DNA from: Pseudomonadota bacterium
GTDB lineage: Bacteria > Pseudomonadota > Alphaproteobacteria > Reyranellales > Reyranellaceae
Assembly: GCA_018240745.1 (NCBI GenBank)
Contig: JAFEFF010000169.1
Location: forward strand, 1 to 64,000
DNA length: 64,000 nt
Reading direction: 5' to 3'
Shown: one piece after another, positions 26,202 through 35,669 of the stretch
Numbering within the stretch: position 1 is the first letter of the stretch
How the letters are laid out: each line of letters begins with the position of its first letter
The notes under the pieces: model-generated
What the model was told of the DNA's origin: nothing
Database searches by the model: none
Seen by the model: only the letters and a program-made list of their open reading frames with translations
Program-made: the position numbers and the translations under genes

Positions 26202-27518
26202 ATGAGGCGCTTCGGCCTCTCCGCCGGGGCGGCGTTGTCCGTTGCTCTGTTGGCCGTCTGCCCTGCACTGGCCGGTACGATCGATGTACCGGCAGGGGGC
26301 GAGGCGCTGCGCGAGGCGCTGGCGGCCGCGCACGACGGCGATACGCTGGTCCTGCTGCCGGGCGTGCACAGCGGCCCCGTCCGCATCGACAAGACGCTCA
26401 CCGTCGAGGGCCGGCCCGGCGCGATCGTGGACGGCCACGGAAGCGGGCGCGTGATCGAAGTAGCCGCACCGGATGTCACGATCCGCGGACTCACCATCCG
26501 GGGCTCCGGGACCAGCCTGGAGAAGATGGAGGGGGCGGTGTTCCTGTCACGCACCGCGACCGCGAGCGTGGTCGAGGACAACCGCATGGTGGACAACCTC
26601 ACCGGCGTATACGTGCATGGCGCCCACGATGCGATCGTGCGCGGCAACCGGATCACGGGGCGCACCGACCTGCGGCTCAACGAGGCGGGCAACGGTGTCT
26701 ATGTCTGGAATGCGCCTGGCGCCAAGGTCATCGGCAATGACATCACGGGCGGCCGGGACGGCATCTTCACGGTCACCAGCCGCCAGAACCAGTTCAAGGA
26801 CAATCGCCTGCACGGCGTGCGCTTTGCGGTGCACTACATGTACACCAACGACAGCGAGGTGAGCGGCAACGTCTCGATCGCCAACCACGCAGGCTATGTC
26901 CTGATGTATTCCGATCGCATCCGCGTGCTGGGCAACGTCTCGGTCCGCGACCGCGATCACGGCATCCTGCTGAACTACGAGAACCGTTCGGACATCGAGG
27001 GCAATGCCGTCCTCGAGAGCGGCGACAAGTGTGTCTTCATCTACAACGCCAACAACAACGTATTCCGCGGCAACCGCTTCGACGGCTGCCGGATCGGCAT
27101 CCACTTCACGGCGGGCTCGGAAGGCAATCTGATGTCGGGCAACGCCTTCGTCGCCAACAGGACGCAGGTGCTCTATGTCGGTACGCGCTTCCTCGACTGG
27201 TCGGAGAAGGGCCGCGGCAACTACTGGAGCGACAATCCCGCCTTCGACCTCAACGGCGACGGCATAGCCGACACCCCCTATCGGCCGAACGATCTGGTCG
27301 ACCAGGTAATCTGGCGGTTTCCCGCCGCCAAGCTGCTGGCCAATGCGCCCGCGACGCAGATCGTGCGGTGGGCACAGGCCGAGTTCCCGGCCATCCATCC
27401 GGGAGGCGTGGTCGACAGTGCGCCCCTGATGACCGCACCCGACATCCCGGCTGCGCGCGCTGCCCAAGCCGACGTCAGGCAAGCCGAGGCCGCCTTGGCG
27501 CGCGGAGGCTATCGATGA
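26202..27518 (+). CDS. nosD: NosD, copper-site assembly protein
   Basis: A 438-residue periplasmic protein with signal peptide (ALSVALLAVCPALAG). The body is a right-handed parallel beta-helix of repeated G-N-x-I/V-x-x-N rungs (ARLNEAGNGVYVW, GKCVFIYNANNN-like turns, VFRGNRFDGCRIGIHF), as in carbohydrate-binding/CASH proteins. With NosF and NosY it helps deliver the CuZ cluster of NosZ. It starts three bases after nosZ and overlaps nosF by ATGA. Confidence 0.95.
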   Translation: MRRFGLSAGAALSVALLAVCPALAGTIDVPAGGEALREALAAAHDGDTLVLLPGVHSGPVRIDKTLTVEGRPGAIVDGHGSGRVIEVAAPDVTIRGLTIRGSGTSLEKMEGAVFLSRTATASVVEDNRMVDNLTGVYVHGAHDAIVRGNRITGRTDLRLNEAGNGVYVWNAPGAKVIGNDITGGRDGIFTVTSRQNQFKDNRLHGVRFAVHYMYTNDSEVSGNVSIANHAGYVLMYSDRIRVLGNVSVRDRDHGILLNYENRSDIEGNAVLESGDKCVFIYNANNNVFRGNRFDGCRIGIHFTAGSEGNLMSGNAFVANRTQVLYVGTRFLDWSEKGRGNYWSDNPAFDLNGDGIADTPYRPNDLVDQVIWRFPAAKLLANAPATQIVRWAQAEFPAIHPGGVVDSAPLMTAPDIPAARAAQADVRQAEAALARGGYR

Positions 27519-28375
27519 CGGACGTGACCGCGAGCCTGAAGTCGGTCAGCAAGCGGTACGCAAGCGAATACGCCGTGAACCAGGTCGATCTGGCGCTGCA
27601 TGCCGGCGAGCGGATCGCGCTGGTCGGCCACAACGGCGCCGGCAAGAGCACGCTGGTCAAGCTGATGCTCGGGCTCGTGCAGCCCACCGCGGGGACGATC
27701 GAGGTGCTGGGCGTATCCGTGGGCAGGGGCCGCGGCATCGCCGCCCATGCGGGCATCGGCTACCTGCCGGAGAGCGTCGTGTTTCCGCCGGCGCTGACGG
27801 CGGAAGAGGTGATGGCGTTCTACGCGCGGCTGAAGCGCTGCCCGGTCTCCGGCAACGCCGAGCTGCTCGAACGGGTTGGGCTCGCTCATGCCGCCAGCCG
27901 TCGCATTTCCAGCTACTCGAAGGGCATGCGCCAGAGGCTGGGGCTGGCCCAGGCCCTGATCGGCGCGCCGCAACTGATGCTGCTCGACGAGCCGACGACC
28001 GGGCTCGACCCGGCGCTGCGCCGCACCTTCTACGAGATCCTCGAGGAGCTGGCCCGAGGCGGCGTCACGGTACTTCTGTCGTCCCATGCGCTGGCCGAAC
28101 TGGAGGCGCGCACCGATCGCATCGTGGTCATGAATCGCGGGCACAAGGTGGCCGACGGCAGCCTCGCCGAGCTGCGCGCACAGGCCGATTGCCCAACCCG
28201 CATTCGCGTGGATTTCGGGCACGGGGTGAGGGAGTTCACCTGCGACGAGAAGGACAAGGCGGCCGTCCTCAAGCGCGCGCTCGCCCTGCCCGGCGAGCTG
28301 CGCGATGTCGAGGTCGCTTCGCCGAGTCTGGACGATCTCTACGCGCATTTCCTTCGGCGCGAGGCCGCCGAATGA
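27515..28375 (+). CDS. nosF: NosF, ABC ATPase for NosZ maturation
   Basis: A 286-residue ATPase. Walker A is GHNGAGKST, the signature is the NosF-typical SSYSKGMRQRLGLAQAL, and Walker B is LMLLDEPTTGLD. It energises the NosDFY complex that supplies sulfide and copper to CuZ. The ATG overlaps the nosD stop and its own stop overlaps the nosY start, so translation is coupled through the operon. Confidence 0.95.
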   Translation: MTDVTASLKSVSKRYASEYAVNQVDLALHAGERIALVGHNGAGKSTLVKLMLGLVQPTAGTIEVLGVSVGRGRGIAAHAGIGYLPESVVFPPALTAEEVMAFYARLKRCPVSGNAELLERVGLAHAASRRISSYSKGMRQRLGLAQALIGAPQLMLLDEPTTGLDPALRRTFYEILEELARGGVTVLLSSHALAELEARTDRIVVMNRGHKVADGSLAELRAQADCPTRIRVDFGHGVREFTCDEKDKAAVLKRALALPGELRDVEVASPSLDDLYAHFLRREAAE

Positions 28376-29202
28376 GGGCGATCGCGATCCTTGCCGGCCG
28401 CGAGCTGCGCGACAGCCTGCGCAACCGCCGCGTCGCCGGCGCAACCCTGCTGATGGCCGCGCTGTCGCTGACGCTGACCCTGCTGGGCAGCGCCCCGACC
28501 GGCTCGGTCGGCATCAGCATGCTGTCGGTCACGATCGTGAGCCTCGCGAGCCTCACCGTCTTCCTGGTTCCGCTGATTGCGCTCCTGATCGCGCATGATG
28601 CGATCGCGGGCGAGCTGGAGCGAGGAACGCTCGGCCTCCTGCTCGCTTATCCTGTCCGGCGGATCGAGGTGGTGGTGGGCAAGTTCGTCGGCCACACGCT
28701 GGTGCTCGCGGTCGCGGCGATCGTGGGCTACGGCGCGGCGGCGCTGACCCTCGCTCTCCGGAGCGATGCCGTCGAGGCCGGCGCCTGGGGGGCTTTCGTC
28801 CTGCTGGTCGGTTCGAGCATACTGCTGGGCATGGCCTTTGTGGCGCTGGGCTACCTGGCGAGCACGGCCGTCCGCGATCCCCGCACGGCGGCGGCGATGG
28901 CGATCGGACTGTGGCTGTTCTTCGTGCTGGTCTACGACATGGCAGTGCTGGGCGCGCTGGTCGCCGACCAGGGCCGCACCTTCACGCCTTCGCTGGTGAC
29001 CGCACTGTTGTTCGGGAATCCGGCCGACCTGTTCCGCCTCGCCAACCTGACTGCCGACAGCAACGTCAGCCTCCATGCCGGCCTGGCCGGCATGGCGCAT
29101 CAGGTACCGGCCGGGACGGCTCTGGTGCTTGCGGCATTGGCGGCCTGGATCGTCGTTCCGCTGGCGCTCGCCGCTCTGCTCTTCCAGCGGAGGGAACTGT
29201 GA
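28372..29202 (+). CDS. nosY: NosY, ABC permease for NosZ maturation
   Basis: A 276-residue membrane protein with six hydrophobic segments and the ABC-2 permease landmark LIAHDAIAGELERGTLGLLLAYPV near residue 75. It forms the membrane part of NosDFY. Both ends overlap neighbours by four bases (ATGA and GTGA). Confidence 0.95.
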   Translation: MRAIAILAGRELRDSLRNRRVAGATLLMAALSLTLTLLGSAPTGSVGISMLSVTIVSLASLTVFLVPLIALLIAHDAIAGELERGTLGLLLAYPVRRIEVVVGKFVGHTLVLAVAAIVGYGAAALTLALRSDAVEAGAWGAFVLLVGSSILLGMAFVALGYLASTAVRDPRTAAAMAIGLWLFFVLVYDMAVLGALVADQGRTFTPSLVTALLFGNPADLFRLANLTADSNVSLHAGLAGMAHQVPAGTALVLAALAAWIVVPLALAALLFQRREL

Positions 29203-29705
29203 TTCGCGCCGTGGTCCTGGTGGCACTGTCGTTCGCGAGCCTCATCCCCGGCTGTGACGACAAGGAGGCGGCCCGCCCGCCTGAACCGCAAGAAGTCACC
29301 GGCGAGTCGATCGCACAATTCTGCAACATGAGTCTCGACGAGCATCCGGGCCCGAAGGGCCAGATTTTCATAAGGTCGGATTCCCATCCCTTCTGGTTCG
29401 CGTCGGTGCACGACACGTTCGCCTTCGTGATGCTGAAGGACATGCCGAAGGACGTGATCGCCATCTATGTGAACGACATGGGCAAGGTGACCAATTGGGA
29501 CAGGCCCGAGCCGGGAACATGGGTGGATGCCCGGAAGGCGGTCTACGTGATCGGCAGCCGCAAGAAGGGGGGCATGGGCGAAGACGAAGCCGTACCCTTC
29601 TCCGACCGGGCGCTCGCCGAACGCTTCGTCCAGGAAAATGGCGGACGCATCGTCGGCTTCGCGGAAATGCCTCGCGGCTATATCCTCCCGGAGAAAGCGC
29701 AATGA
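29199..29705 (+). CDS. nosL: NosL, copper chaperone lipoprotein
   Basis: A 168-residue outer-membrane-type lipoprotein starting at GTG that overlaps the nosY stop. The lipobox is LIPGC with Cys19. The copper-binding Cys-x-Met motif appears in FCNMSLDEHPGPKGQIF (Cys42, Met44), followed by HDTFAFVML. NosL delivers Cu(I) to apo-NosZ via NosD. Length is normal. Confidence 0.95.
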   Translation: MIRAVVLVALSFASLIPGCDDKEAARPPEPQEVTGESIAQFCNMSLDEHPGPKGQIFIRSDSHPFWFASVHDTFAFVMLKDMPKDVIAIYVNDMGKVTNWDRPEPGTWVDARKAVYVIGSRKKGGMGEDEAVPFSDRALAERFVQENGGRIVGFAEMPRGYILPEKAQ

Positions 29706-30664
29706 AGCGGCGCCGGTTCCTGCAGATCATCGCGGTGGCAACCGCCTTGCCCGAGCCGGGTCGGGCCGAGACGCCCCCCGTCCGCTGGCAGGGAACGGCG
29801 CTGGGCGCCGATGCAATGCTCGAGCTGCATTGCCCGGATCGGAGCGAAGCGGAGCGTCTCGTGGGCGTCTGCCTTGCCGAAGTGGCGCGCCTCGAGAAGA
29901 TCTTCAGCCTCTATCGGCCCGACTCCGCGATCTGCCGGCTCAATCGCGCGGGAATGCTGGAGCAGCCTCCGGTCGAGCTGGTCGAGCTCCTGTCGACCAG
30001 CCTCGCGATCCATCGCGCGACCGCAGGCGCCTTCGATCCAACAGTGCAGCCGTTATGGGAGCTTTACGCGGCGCACTTCTCGAAGGCCAACGCCGATCTG
30101 GCCGGTCCGCCAGCCGCCCTGCGCCGCAGCGCGTTGGCGCGCGTCGATGCGGACGCGCTGTCGATCGACGCCGACCGCATACGCTTCGGCAAGCCGGGGA
30201 TGGGCGTGACGCTGAACGGCATCGCCCAGGGCTACGTTACCGACCGGGTCGTCGAGCTGCTGCGCGCCGCCGGCCTGCGGCATTGCCTCGTGGACATGGG
30301 CGAAACGCGCGCGCTCGGTTCCCGTGCCGATGGTACGCCCTGGCGCGTCGGGCTGGAGGATCCCGTGTTCCCGGGGCAGGTGAGCCAGCACATCGGCCTC
30401 TCGGGCCGAGCCATTGCGACGTCCGGCGGCTACGGGCTGCAGTTCGACCCCGACGGCAGGTTCAACCACCTGTTCGACCCTCGAACCGGCGAGTGCAGCA
30501 GCACCTTTCTCTCCGTTTCGGTGATCGCCCCGACCGCCACCCTGGCCGACGGCCTTTCCACCGCCCTCTGCCTCGCCTCCGCGGAACAAGCGCGAGCGGT
30601 CGCTGGCCGCTTCGGGGTGCATGCCTTCCTCACACTCCGGGATGCCTCTCGCCTCGAACTGTAG
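29702..30664 (+). CDS. nosX: NosX, ApbE-type FAD:protein FMN transferase
   Basis: A 320-residue periplasmic protein with an Arg-rich signal (MKRRRFLQIIAVATALPEPG). ApbE-family marks are FSLYRPDSAICRLNR, FDPTVQPLWELY, GVTLNGIAQGYVTDRV, and ATSGGYGLQFDPDGRFNHLFDPRTG. It attaches FMN covalently to NosR at the SGAT threonine. It starts at an ATGA overlap with nosL and is the last gene of the operon. Confidence 0.95.
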   Translation: MKRRRFLQIIAVATALPEPGRAETPPVRWQGTALGADAMLELHCPDRSEAERLVGVCLAEVARLEKIFSLYRPDSAICRLNRAGMLEQPPVELVELLSTSLAIHRATAGAFDPTVQPLWELYAAHFSKANADLAGPPAALRRSALARVDADALSIDADRIRFGKPGMGVTLNGIAQGYVTDRVVELLRAAGLRHCLVDMGETRALGSRADGTPWRVGLEDPVFPGQVSQHIGLSGRAIATSGGYGLQFDPDGRFNHLFDPRTGECSSTFLSVSVIAPTATLADGLSTALCLASAEQARAVAGRFGVHAFLTLRDASRLEL

Positions 30665-30679
30665 TCCGGAGATCGCGGA

Positions 30680-31519
30680 TCAACCTGCGCGTTCGGCGAT
30701 CATCTTCTTGATCGAGGCGATCGCCCTGCCCGGGTTCAGGCCCTTCGGGCACGTCCGGGTGCAGTTCAGGATGGTATGGCAGCGGTAGAGTCGGAACGCG
30801 TCTTCGAGATTGTCGAGTCTCTCGCCCGTCGCTTCGTCGCGACTGTCGGCCAGCCAGCGCCAGGCTTGAAGGAGAACGGCAGGGCCGAGAAACCTGTCGC
30901 CCGTCCACCAGTGGCTCGGGCAGCCGGACGTGCAGCAGAAGCACAGGATGCACTCGTAGTAACCGTCGAGGCGGCGTCGCTCTTCGGGGGACTGCAGGCG
31001 CTCTTTCCCGGGCGCCGGGGTCGTGGTCTGAAGCCACGGTTCGATCGTCTCGTACTGCGCGAACACATGCGTGAGGTCCGGGACCAGATCCTTGACGATC
31101 CGCATGTTCGCGAGAGGATAGATCGAAGCGGGCGTGCCGGTCTCGGCGATGAACCGCGTGCATGCCAGCCAGTTGGTGCCGTCGATGTTCATGGCGCACG
31201 AGCCGCAGACGCCCTCGCGGCATGAGCGGCGGAAGGTCAGCGTCGAATCGACCGTATTCTTGATCCAGATGAGCGCGTCGAGCACCATCGGCCCGCAGTC
31301 GTCGAGGTCGACCGCAAAGGTATCGATACGGGGATTGCGCCCGGAATCGGGATCGTAGCGATAGATTTCGAAGACCTTGGTGCGCTTGGCGCCACTCGGA
31401 GCGGGCCACGTCTGCCCACGTTCGATGCGCGACTCCGGCCCGACGCCAAAATTTCTCGGCACGGGAAACCGCTTCATCACCGTCGCGCGGGGAACCTGAC
31501 TTGAAGCGCGGATAATCAT
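30680..31519 (-). CDS. sdhB: Succinate dehydrogenase iron-sulfur subunit (stand-alone copy)
   Basis: Up to 279 residues (an internal ATG at 31477 would give 265). All three cluster motifs are present: 2Fe-2[13 protein letters not shown] with LACT; 4Fe-4[14 protein letters not shown]; 3Fe-4[20 protein letters not shown]. The protein is highly canonical otherwise, so it should be functional. No sdhA, sdhC or sdhD adjoins it, which is unusual because sdhB normally ends an sdhCDAB operon. It may be a dispersed subunit gene or a paralogue serving another membrane reductase. Confidence 0.9.
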   Translation of the reverse strand: MIIRASSQVPRATVMKRFPVPRNFGVGPESRIERGQTWPAPSGAKRTKVFEIYRYDPDSGRNPRIDTFAVDLDDCGPMVLDALIWIKNTVDSTLTFRRSCREGVCGSCAMNIDGTNWLACTRFIAETGTPASIYPLANMRIVKDLVPDLTHVFAQYETIEPWLQTTTPAPGKERLQSPEERRRLDGYYECILCFCCTSGCPSHWWTGDRFLGPAVLLQAWRWLADSRDEATGERLDNLEDAFRLYRCHTILNCTRTCPKGLNPGRAIASIKKMIAERAG

Positions 31520-31726
31520 TGGAGTTACCGAGCAGCTATCGCGGACATGAATTGAATGCGATGGCCCACGAGGCTTGCAACGTCATTCTTAACGGCGCGA
31601 CACAGTGGCACTCTCCGCACGGCCATGTCTGCTGCTCTTGTTTTCCCTCCAGGAGAAGACAAATGAACAAATGAAAAGCGTCGTGCAGGCCGGGTTGGGC
31701 ACTGTCGCGTGACGAGGCGTTGTTGA

Positions 31727-32062
31727 ATGCCCAAGATGACGTTCATCCTGCAGGACGACTCGCGCAAGGAAGTCGATGCACCGCTGGGCCTCTCCGTGCT
31801 CGAGATCGCCCAGCGCAACGGGATAGAGCTCGAAGGTGCCTGCGGAGGCTCGTGCGCCTGCTCGACATGCCACGTGATCGTGGACCCGGAGTGGTTCGCC
31901 AGGCTGGGCCCGGGGAGCGAGGATGAGGAGGATATGCTCGACCTTGCGTTCGGCATCACGCTCACGTCGCGGCTTGCCTGCCAGATCCGCATGAGCGAGG
32001 CGCTCGACGGGTTGGTGGTGAAGCTGCCGGCGGCCACGCGCAACATGATGGTCGACCGGTAG
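31727..32062 (+). CDS. Adrenodoxin-type 2Fe-2S ferredoxin
   Basis: A 111-residue soluble ferredoxin. The cluster ligands lie in ACGGSCACSTCHV (C-x5-C-x2-C) and LACQI. E-D-E-E-D-M-L-D, the acidic helix typical of vertebrate-type/ISC ferredoxins, lies between them. It is transcribed away from sdhB, with a 207-base gap in which I see no clear promoter. Likely partners are a ferredoxin reductase and a P450, Rieske oxygenase or Fe-S assembly enzymes elsewhere. Confidence 0.9.
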   Translation: MPKMTFILQDDSRKEVDAPLGLSVLEIAQRNGIELEGACGGSCACSTCHVIVDPEWFARLGPGSEDEEDMLDLAFGITLTSRLACQIRMSEALDGLVVKLPAATRNMMVDR

Positions 32063-32086
32063 GGACGCGGGTCGGCGATCATCCGG

Positions 32087-32947
32087 TCATGCGAGCGTCG
32101 ATTCGAGCGGCTGACCCTGCTGCCCGGCCTCACGTCGCATCGTCGCGCCGCTGCCTCCGCGGCGAAGCAGGACGATCTCGCTCATCACCGACAGCGCGAT
32201 CTCCTCCGGGGACCGGGCCCCCAGATCCAGCCCCGCCGGCGCATGGACACGCGCAAGCTCGGCGTCGCCGAATCCCTCTTTCCTCAGGTACTCGAGGACC
32301 AGTCTGGAGCGCTTCCTGCTGGCGACCAGCCCGATATAGGGCAAGTGTCGCCGAAGGACGGCCTGCAGGGATTCATGGTCGCCCTTGTGCTGGGTCGCAA
32401 TCACGACGAAGTCTGCCGCTCCCGGCGTCAACTGGCTGTAGTCGAGATCGTCGGCGATCAACTGCGCCGCCGCCGGATAATGCTCGCGATCCGCGTCCGG
32501 ATCGTCGACCACGACGTGGAAGCCGAGTTCCGATCCCATGAGGCAGAGACACTCGGCAATTCGCCCATGGCCGAGGATCCAGAGCGAGGGTTGCGGCAGA
32601 ACCGGTTCGACGTAAACGCGCATCGTTCCTCCGCAGGGCATGCCCGTGCCCAGCACCTCGTCGTCGAGATCGAGATCGAGCACGGCCGTTCGTCCAGTCG
32701 CGAGACAATCGAGAGCGGCCTTGCGGACGGCGCCCTCGGCGCAGCCTCCGCCGACCCAACCGCCCAACATGTTCCCCTCCACATCGATGACCGCTTTGGA
32801 AGCGGTCTTGGCCGAGACGGATCCGTCGGTCTCGATGACGGTGGCGACCGCAAAGGGCTGCCGCTTCGAGCGCAATTCGGCGATCAGATCGAAAGCATCG
32901 ATCCGCCTGGAGTGATCGCCGTCGGAGCCTGGTTTCGAGTTCGTCAT
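32087..32947 (-). CDS. XdhC/CoxI family molybdenum-cofactor maturation protein
   Basis: A 286-residue protein. The N-terminal XdhC/CoxI domain has KRQPFAVATVIETDGSVSAKT and GWVGGGCAEGAVRKAA. The C-terminal Rossmann-like XdhC_C domain has LWILGHGRIAECLCLMG and VVIATQHKGDHESL. Members load or sulfurate Mo cofactor for xanthine-dehydrogenase/CO-dehydrogenase-type enzymes. No molybdoenzyme gene is adjacent in this window, so its client is elsewhere. It is convergent with the ferredoxin gene (24-base gap). Confidence 0.88.
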   Translation of the reverse strand: MTNSKPGSDGDHSRRIDAFDLIAELRSKRQPFAVATVIETDGSVSAKTASKAVIDVEGNMLGGWVGGGCAEGAVRKAALDCLATGRTAVLDLDLDDEVLGTGMPCGGTMRVYVEPVLPQPSLWILGHGRIAECLCLMGSELGFHVVVDDPDADREHYPAAAQLIADDLDYSQLTPGAADFVVIATQHKGDHESLQAVLRRHLPYIGLVASRKRSRLVLEYLRKEGFGDAELARVHAPAGLDLGARSPEEIALSVMSEIVLLRRGGSGATMRREAGQQGQPLESTLA

Positions 32948-33128
32948 GTCGGGCCTCACTCTGCTAACGCCCGGATCGATTGGTCCGCAATTATTTGGAC
33001 ACCGGAAACCGCCCGGGATGTGCGACACAGTGGCACCCGCCGAACCAGGAGGGCCTGGCTTGGGGCCGGCTCCAAGCCGCACCATATCCGGAGCTGGATC
33101 GGCAATTGCCAACAGCGGCTTTGGGGTC

Positions 33129-33482
33129 ATGCGCACGAAGAGGCATCCGCGCAAGCCTTCTGCTCCGACACTTGCGCATCTCGATCAACTGCTCGACGAG
33201 GCGCTGCGGGAGACGTTCCCGGCGAGCGATCCGATCGCCGTTGACATTGAGAGAGGAACCCGGGCGATGGTGAGGCCATTCGAGGTCGGTGACCATGTGA
33301 GCTGGAATTCCGAAGCCGGGCGCGTCAGGGGCCGAATCATCCGCGTCCATACGAGCGACGTGACCTACAAGGGATATGTCCACCACGCGAGCGAGGACGA
33401 TCCGCAGTACGAGATCCAGAGCGACAAGACGGATCACGTTGCAATGCACAAGGGCCGGGCGTTGCGGCGTCTTCGCCGCTGA
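33129..33482 (+). CDS. DUF2945 (hypervirulence-associated TUDOR-like) protein
   Basis: A 117-residue protein in two parts. Residues 1-42 contain LDQLLDEALRETFPASDPIA, an E-T-F-P-A-S-D-P-I motif found in several small alphaproteobacterial proteins. Residues 48-117 are a DUF2945/HVA1-like SH3 barrel (VGDHVSWNSEAGRVRGRII, KGYVHHASEDDPQYEIQSDK). The function is unknown. The start is taken at ATG 33129, just before the basic MRTKRHPRK segment. Confidence 0.75.
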   Translation: MRTKRHPRKPSAPTLAHLDQLLDEALRETFPASDPIAVDIERGTRAMVRPFEVGDHVSWNSEAGRVRGRIIRVHTSDVTYKGYVHHASEDDPQYEIQSDKTDHVAMHKGRALRRLRR

Positions 33483-33605
33483 TTGACGCCCATCTGATCG
33501 GCGGGTCGACCGAGAGATGTCTCCGGCATCGGCGTAGTCGTCCCGATGCTGAGAGCGATGCTTCCGGCGTCTCATTTGCGCCGGCGTTCCACGTTGCAGC
33601 GACGC

Positions 33606-34586
33606 TCAGCGCGGCTTCACGCCGATCACGATCCGGATGGGGGCTTCCGTCGGGGCCGGCGTTTGCGGACCATCGAGCGTGCCGCGGTAGCGACGCCAAT
33701 CCGCCGGCCAGTCTCCCTTCGCCGCGCTGAAGGCGTTCGCGCGGAGCTGCTCCACCAGGGTCGATGCCGCTTCGTTGGTTACGACATCGCTGCCTTCCTT
33801 GACGAGGACGACCACGCCGAGGATTCCCGCCACGCCCGTCCACTTCCAGGTCTGCGGCTCCCAGCCCGCCTCGCTGAGATCGGTCGCGATGGCGGCGCCT
33901 GCCGCCGGAGCGTCGGCGACCTGGTCGACGACGAAGAGGGCCGCCTTGGTGCCGGCATATTTGCGCAGGCTCTCGACGACCAGCGATGCCGGCTTGTCGC
34001 CGCCTGGCGCGGCGCTGTCGGGCGGACTCCCGGCCTTCGTCGCTTGCTCCGCCGGCTTCGTCGCCTGCTCGGCGGCCTTCCTCACCTGCTGCCCGAGGTC
34101 CGCCAGTCGCTGGCGGATCTCGGCGGCATCGAGCTCCAGCGCGCGCTCCTTTGCGGTGGCGGCTGCAGTCTCGCGGTTTGCACGGGCGGCCCGTTCGTTG
34201 GCTTCGCGGGCGGCCTGGCCATACGCCTCGGCGCGTTGGCGCGCCGCCGAAGCTTCCTGCTCGATCGTTGCCGCCTGCTGGCGGGCGGCCGTCACTTGCC
34301 GCTCGAGCGCCGCCGCGCGCTGCCGGGCCGTCGCGACCTCCTGCTCGAGCGTCGACATCCGCTGGCGCGCGGTGGCGACATCGCGTTCGAGCTGCTCGGA
34401 ATGGCCTTCCACGCCTTTGTACTGATCGAGCACGGCCTGCTCGTGCGCCCGCACCGCACTGCTGAACCTGAACGACAACCATGTCGTGATGCCCAGCGCC
34501 GAAACGGCGACGATGGTGGCGATGAGGCTCGCGATCACGGCTCTGTCCATGAACGTCGCCCAGCCTCGAAGCTCAGTAATATCCAT
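33606..34586 (-). CDS. Membrane-anchored coiled-coil protein of unknown function
   Basis: A 326-residue protein not assigned to a family. An N-terminal membrane helix (DRAVIASLIATIVAVSALGI, residues about 14-33) is followed by about 130 residues of heptad-rich coiled coil built from near-repeats (ATARQRMSTLEQEVATARQR). A Pro/Ala linker comes next, then a C-terminal globular domain from about residue 190 (ESLRKYAGTKAALFVVDQ, WTGVAGILGVVVLVKEGSD). The topology suggests an inner-membrane protein with a large rod. ATG 34586 is used, and a second ATG lies twelve codons on. Confidence 0.7.
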   Translation of the reverse strand: MDITELRGWATFMDRAVIASLIATIVAVSALGITTWLSFRFSSAVRAHEQAVLDQYKGVEGHSEQLERDVATARQRMSTLEQEVATARQRAAALERQVTAARQQAATIEQEASAARQRAEAYGQAAREANERAARANRETAAATAKERALELDAAEIRQRLADLGQQVRKAAEQATKPAEQATKAGSPPDSAAPGGDKPASLVVESLRKYAGTKAALFVVDQVADAPAAGAAIATDLSEAGWEPQTWKWTGVAGILGVVVLVKEGSDVVTNEAASTLVEQLRANAFSAAKGDWPADWRRYRGTLDGPQTPAPTEAPIRIVIGVKPR

Positions 34587-34834
34587 GCTCACCAGGGAGT
34601 GGGAGCGCAAACGGCGATCCTCGTCGTGCTCTGTCCATCTGCGTCGTGATCGGGAGAGGCAATCTACCGACTTGGTGCCGCGCGTCGCCCACTCTCGATC
34701 AACAGGCCGTGGAAAAACCACGCCGCGAATGGCCACGAGGCAGGGTGCCCGATGTGACAAATGCGTGGTGGGCCGTGTGTGGTGGATTGGCGACGTCCGT
34801 CTAACTGAAGGGCCGGTGTGGACCGTCCTGGCCG

Positions 34835-35554
34835 TCAGCCCGGCCAGCGGGTCCCCCAGCGATCGGCGAAGGTCACGTCGGCGACCGGCTTGCGGGTGAG
34901 GGGGCCGTACTTGCGCGTCGGGTAGCCGATCGGCATCAGCGCGAAGGTCGAGACGTTGTCTGGGATGCCGAGCACCGCCTTGACCTCGTCCTCGTAGAGG
35001 ATGTGGTTGGTGGTGATGACCGTCCCCAGCCCGAGCGCGCGGCAGGCGAGGATGATGTTCTGGATCGCCGGATAGATGCTCGATCCGCTGATCCGCAGCG
35101 TGTTGGCGAGATGGGCGTCGTAGCGCGCCTGCACCACCGCGGGCAGGCTGGAACGCTCGGGCGGCTCGCGCCTGGCGAGGCAGGCGATCAGGATGACCGG
35201 CGCCTCGGCCAGGTGGTCCCACAGCCAGCCGCTGTTGGCGAGGAACTGGCGGTACTGCTCGTCACTGAGGTGCTCGGGCTTGGGCCGCGAGGCATAGACG
35301 GCCATCGCATGGTCGGAGGCCTTGCGATAGAGCGCGGCGAGCTGGCGCTTCACCCCGGCATCGCGCGCGACGATGAACGACCAGTGCTGCGTGTTGCCGC
35401 CGCTCGAGGCCCGGATCGCCGCGTCCAGCACGCGGGTAATGAGCTCCTGCGGCACCGGATCCGGCTTGAAATGGCGCAGCGAGCGGGCGGTGTACATCGC
35501 CTCGAACAGGTCGATATCGGCCGACGGCGTGGTCGACGACGTGGTCACGGGCAT
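34835..35554 (-). CDS. Nitroreductase family flavoprotein
   Basis: A 239-residue FMN-dependent oxidoreductase. The N-terminal FMN-binding signature is ARSLRHFKPDPVPQELI with AAIRASSGGNTQHWSFIV, and the later part has AIQNIILACRALGLGTVIT followed by LMPIGYPTRKYGPLTRKPV. It likely reduces a quinone, nitro or enone substrate with NAD(P)H. It is divergent from the winged-helix/TPR regulator at 35670. The 248-base gap on its other side (34587-34834) holds no gene. Confidence 0.88.
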   Translation of the reverse strand: MPVTTSSTTPSADIDLFEAMYTARSLRHFKPDPVPQELITRVLDAAIRASSGGNTQHWSFIVARDAGVKRQLAALYRKASDHAMAVYASRPKPEHLSDEQYRQFLANSGWLWDHLAEAPVILIACLARREPPERSSLPAVVQARYDAHLANTLRISGSSIYPAIQNIILACRALGLGTVITTNHILYEDEVKAVLGIPDNVSTFALMPIGYPTRKYGPLTRKPVADVTFADRWGTRWPG

Positions 35555-35669
35555 CTCCTTCTCATCCGCCAAGATGTACCATTGACGGACTCGTTGACAG
35601 GGCACCAACTTCTCCTCGGGCGTTCATATCCACTAGACTTTCCCGATCCGCTACCCTGGGAGACAGCCC

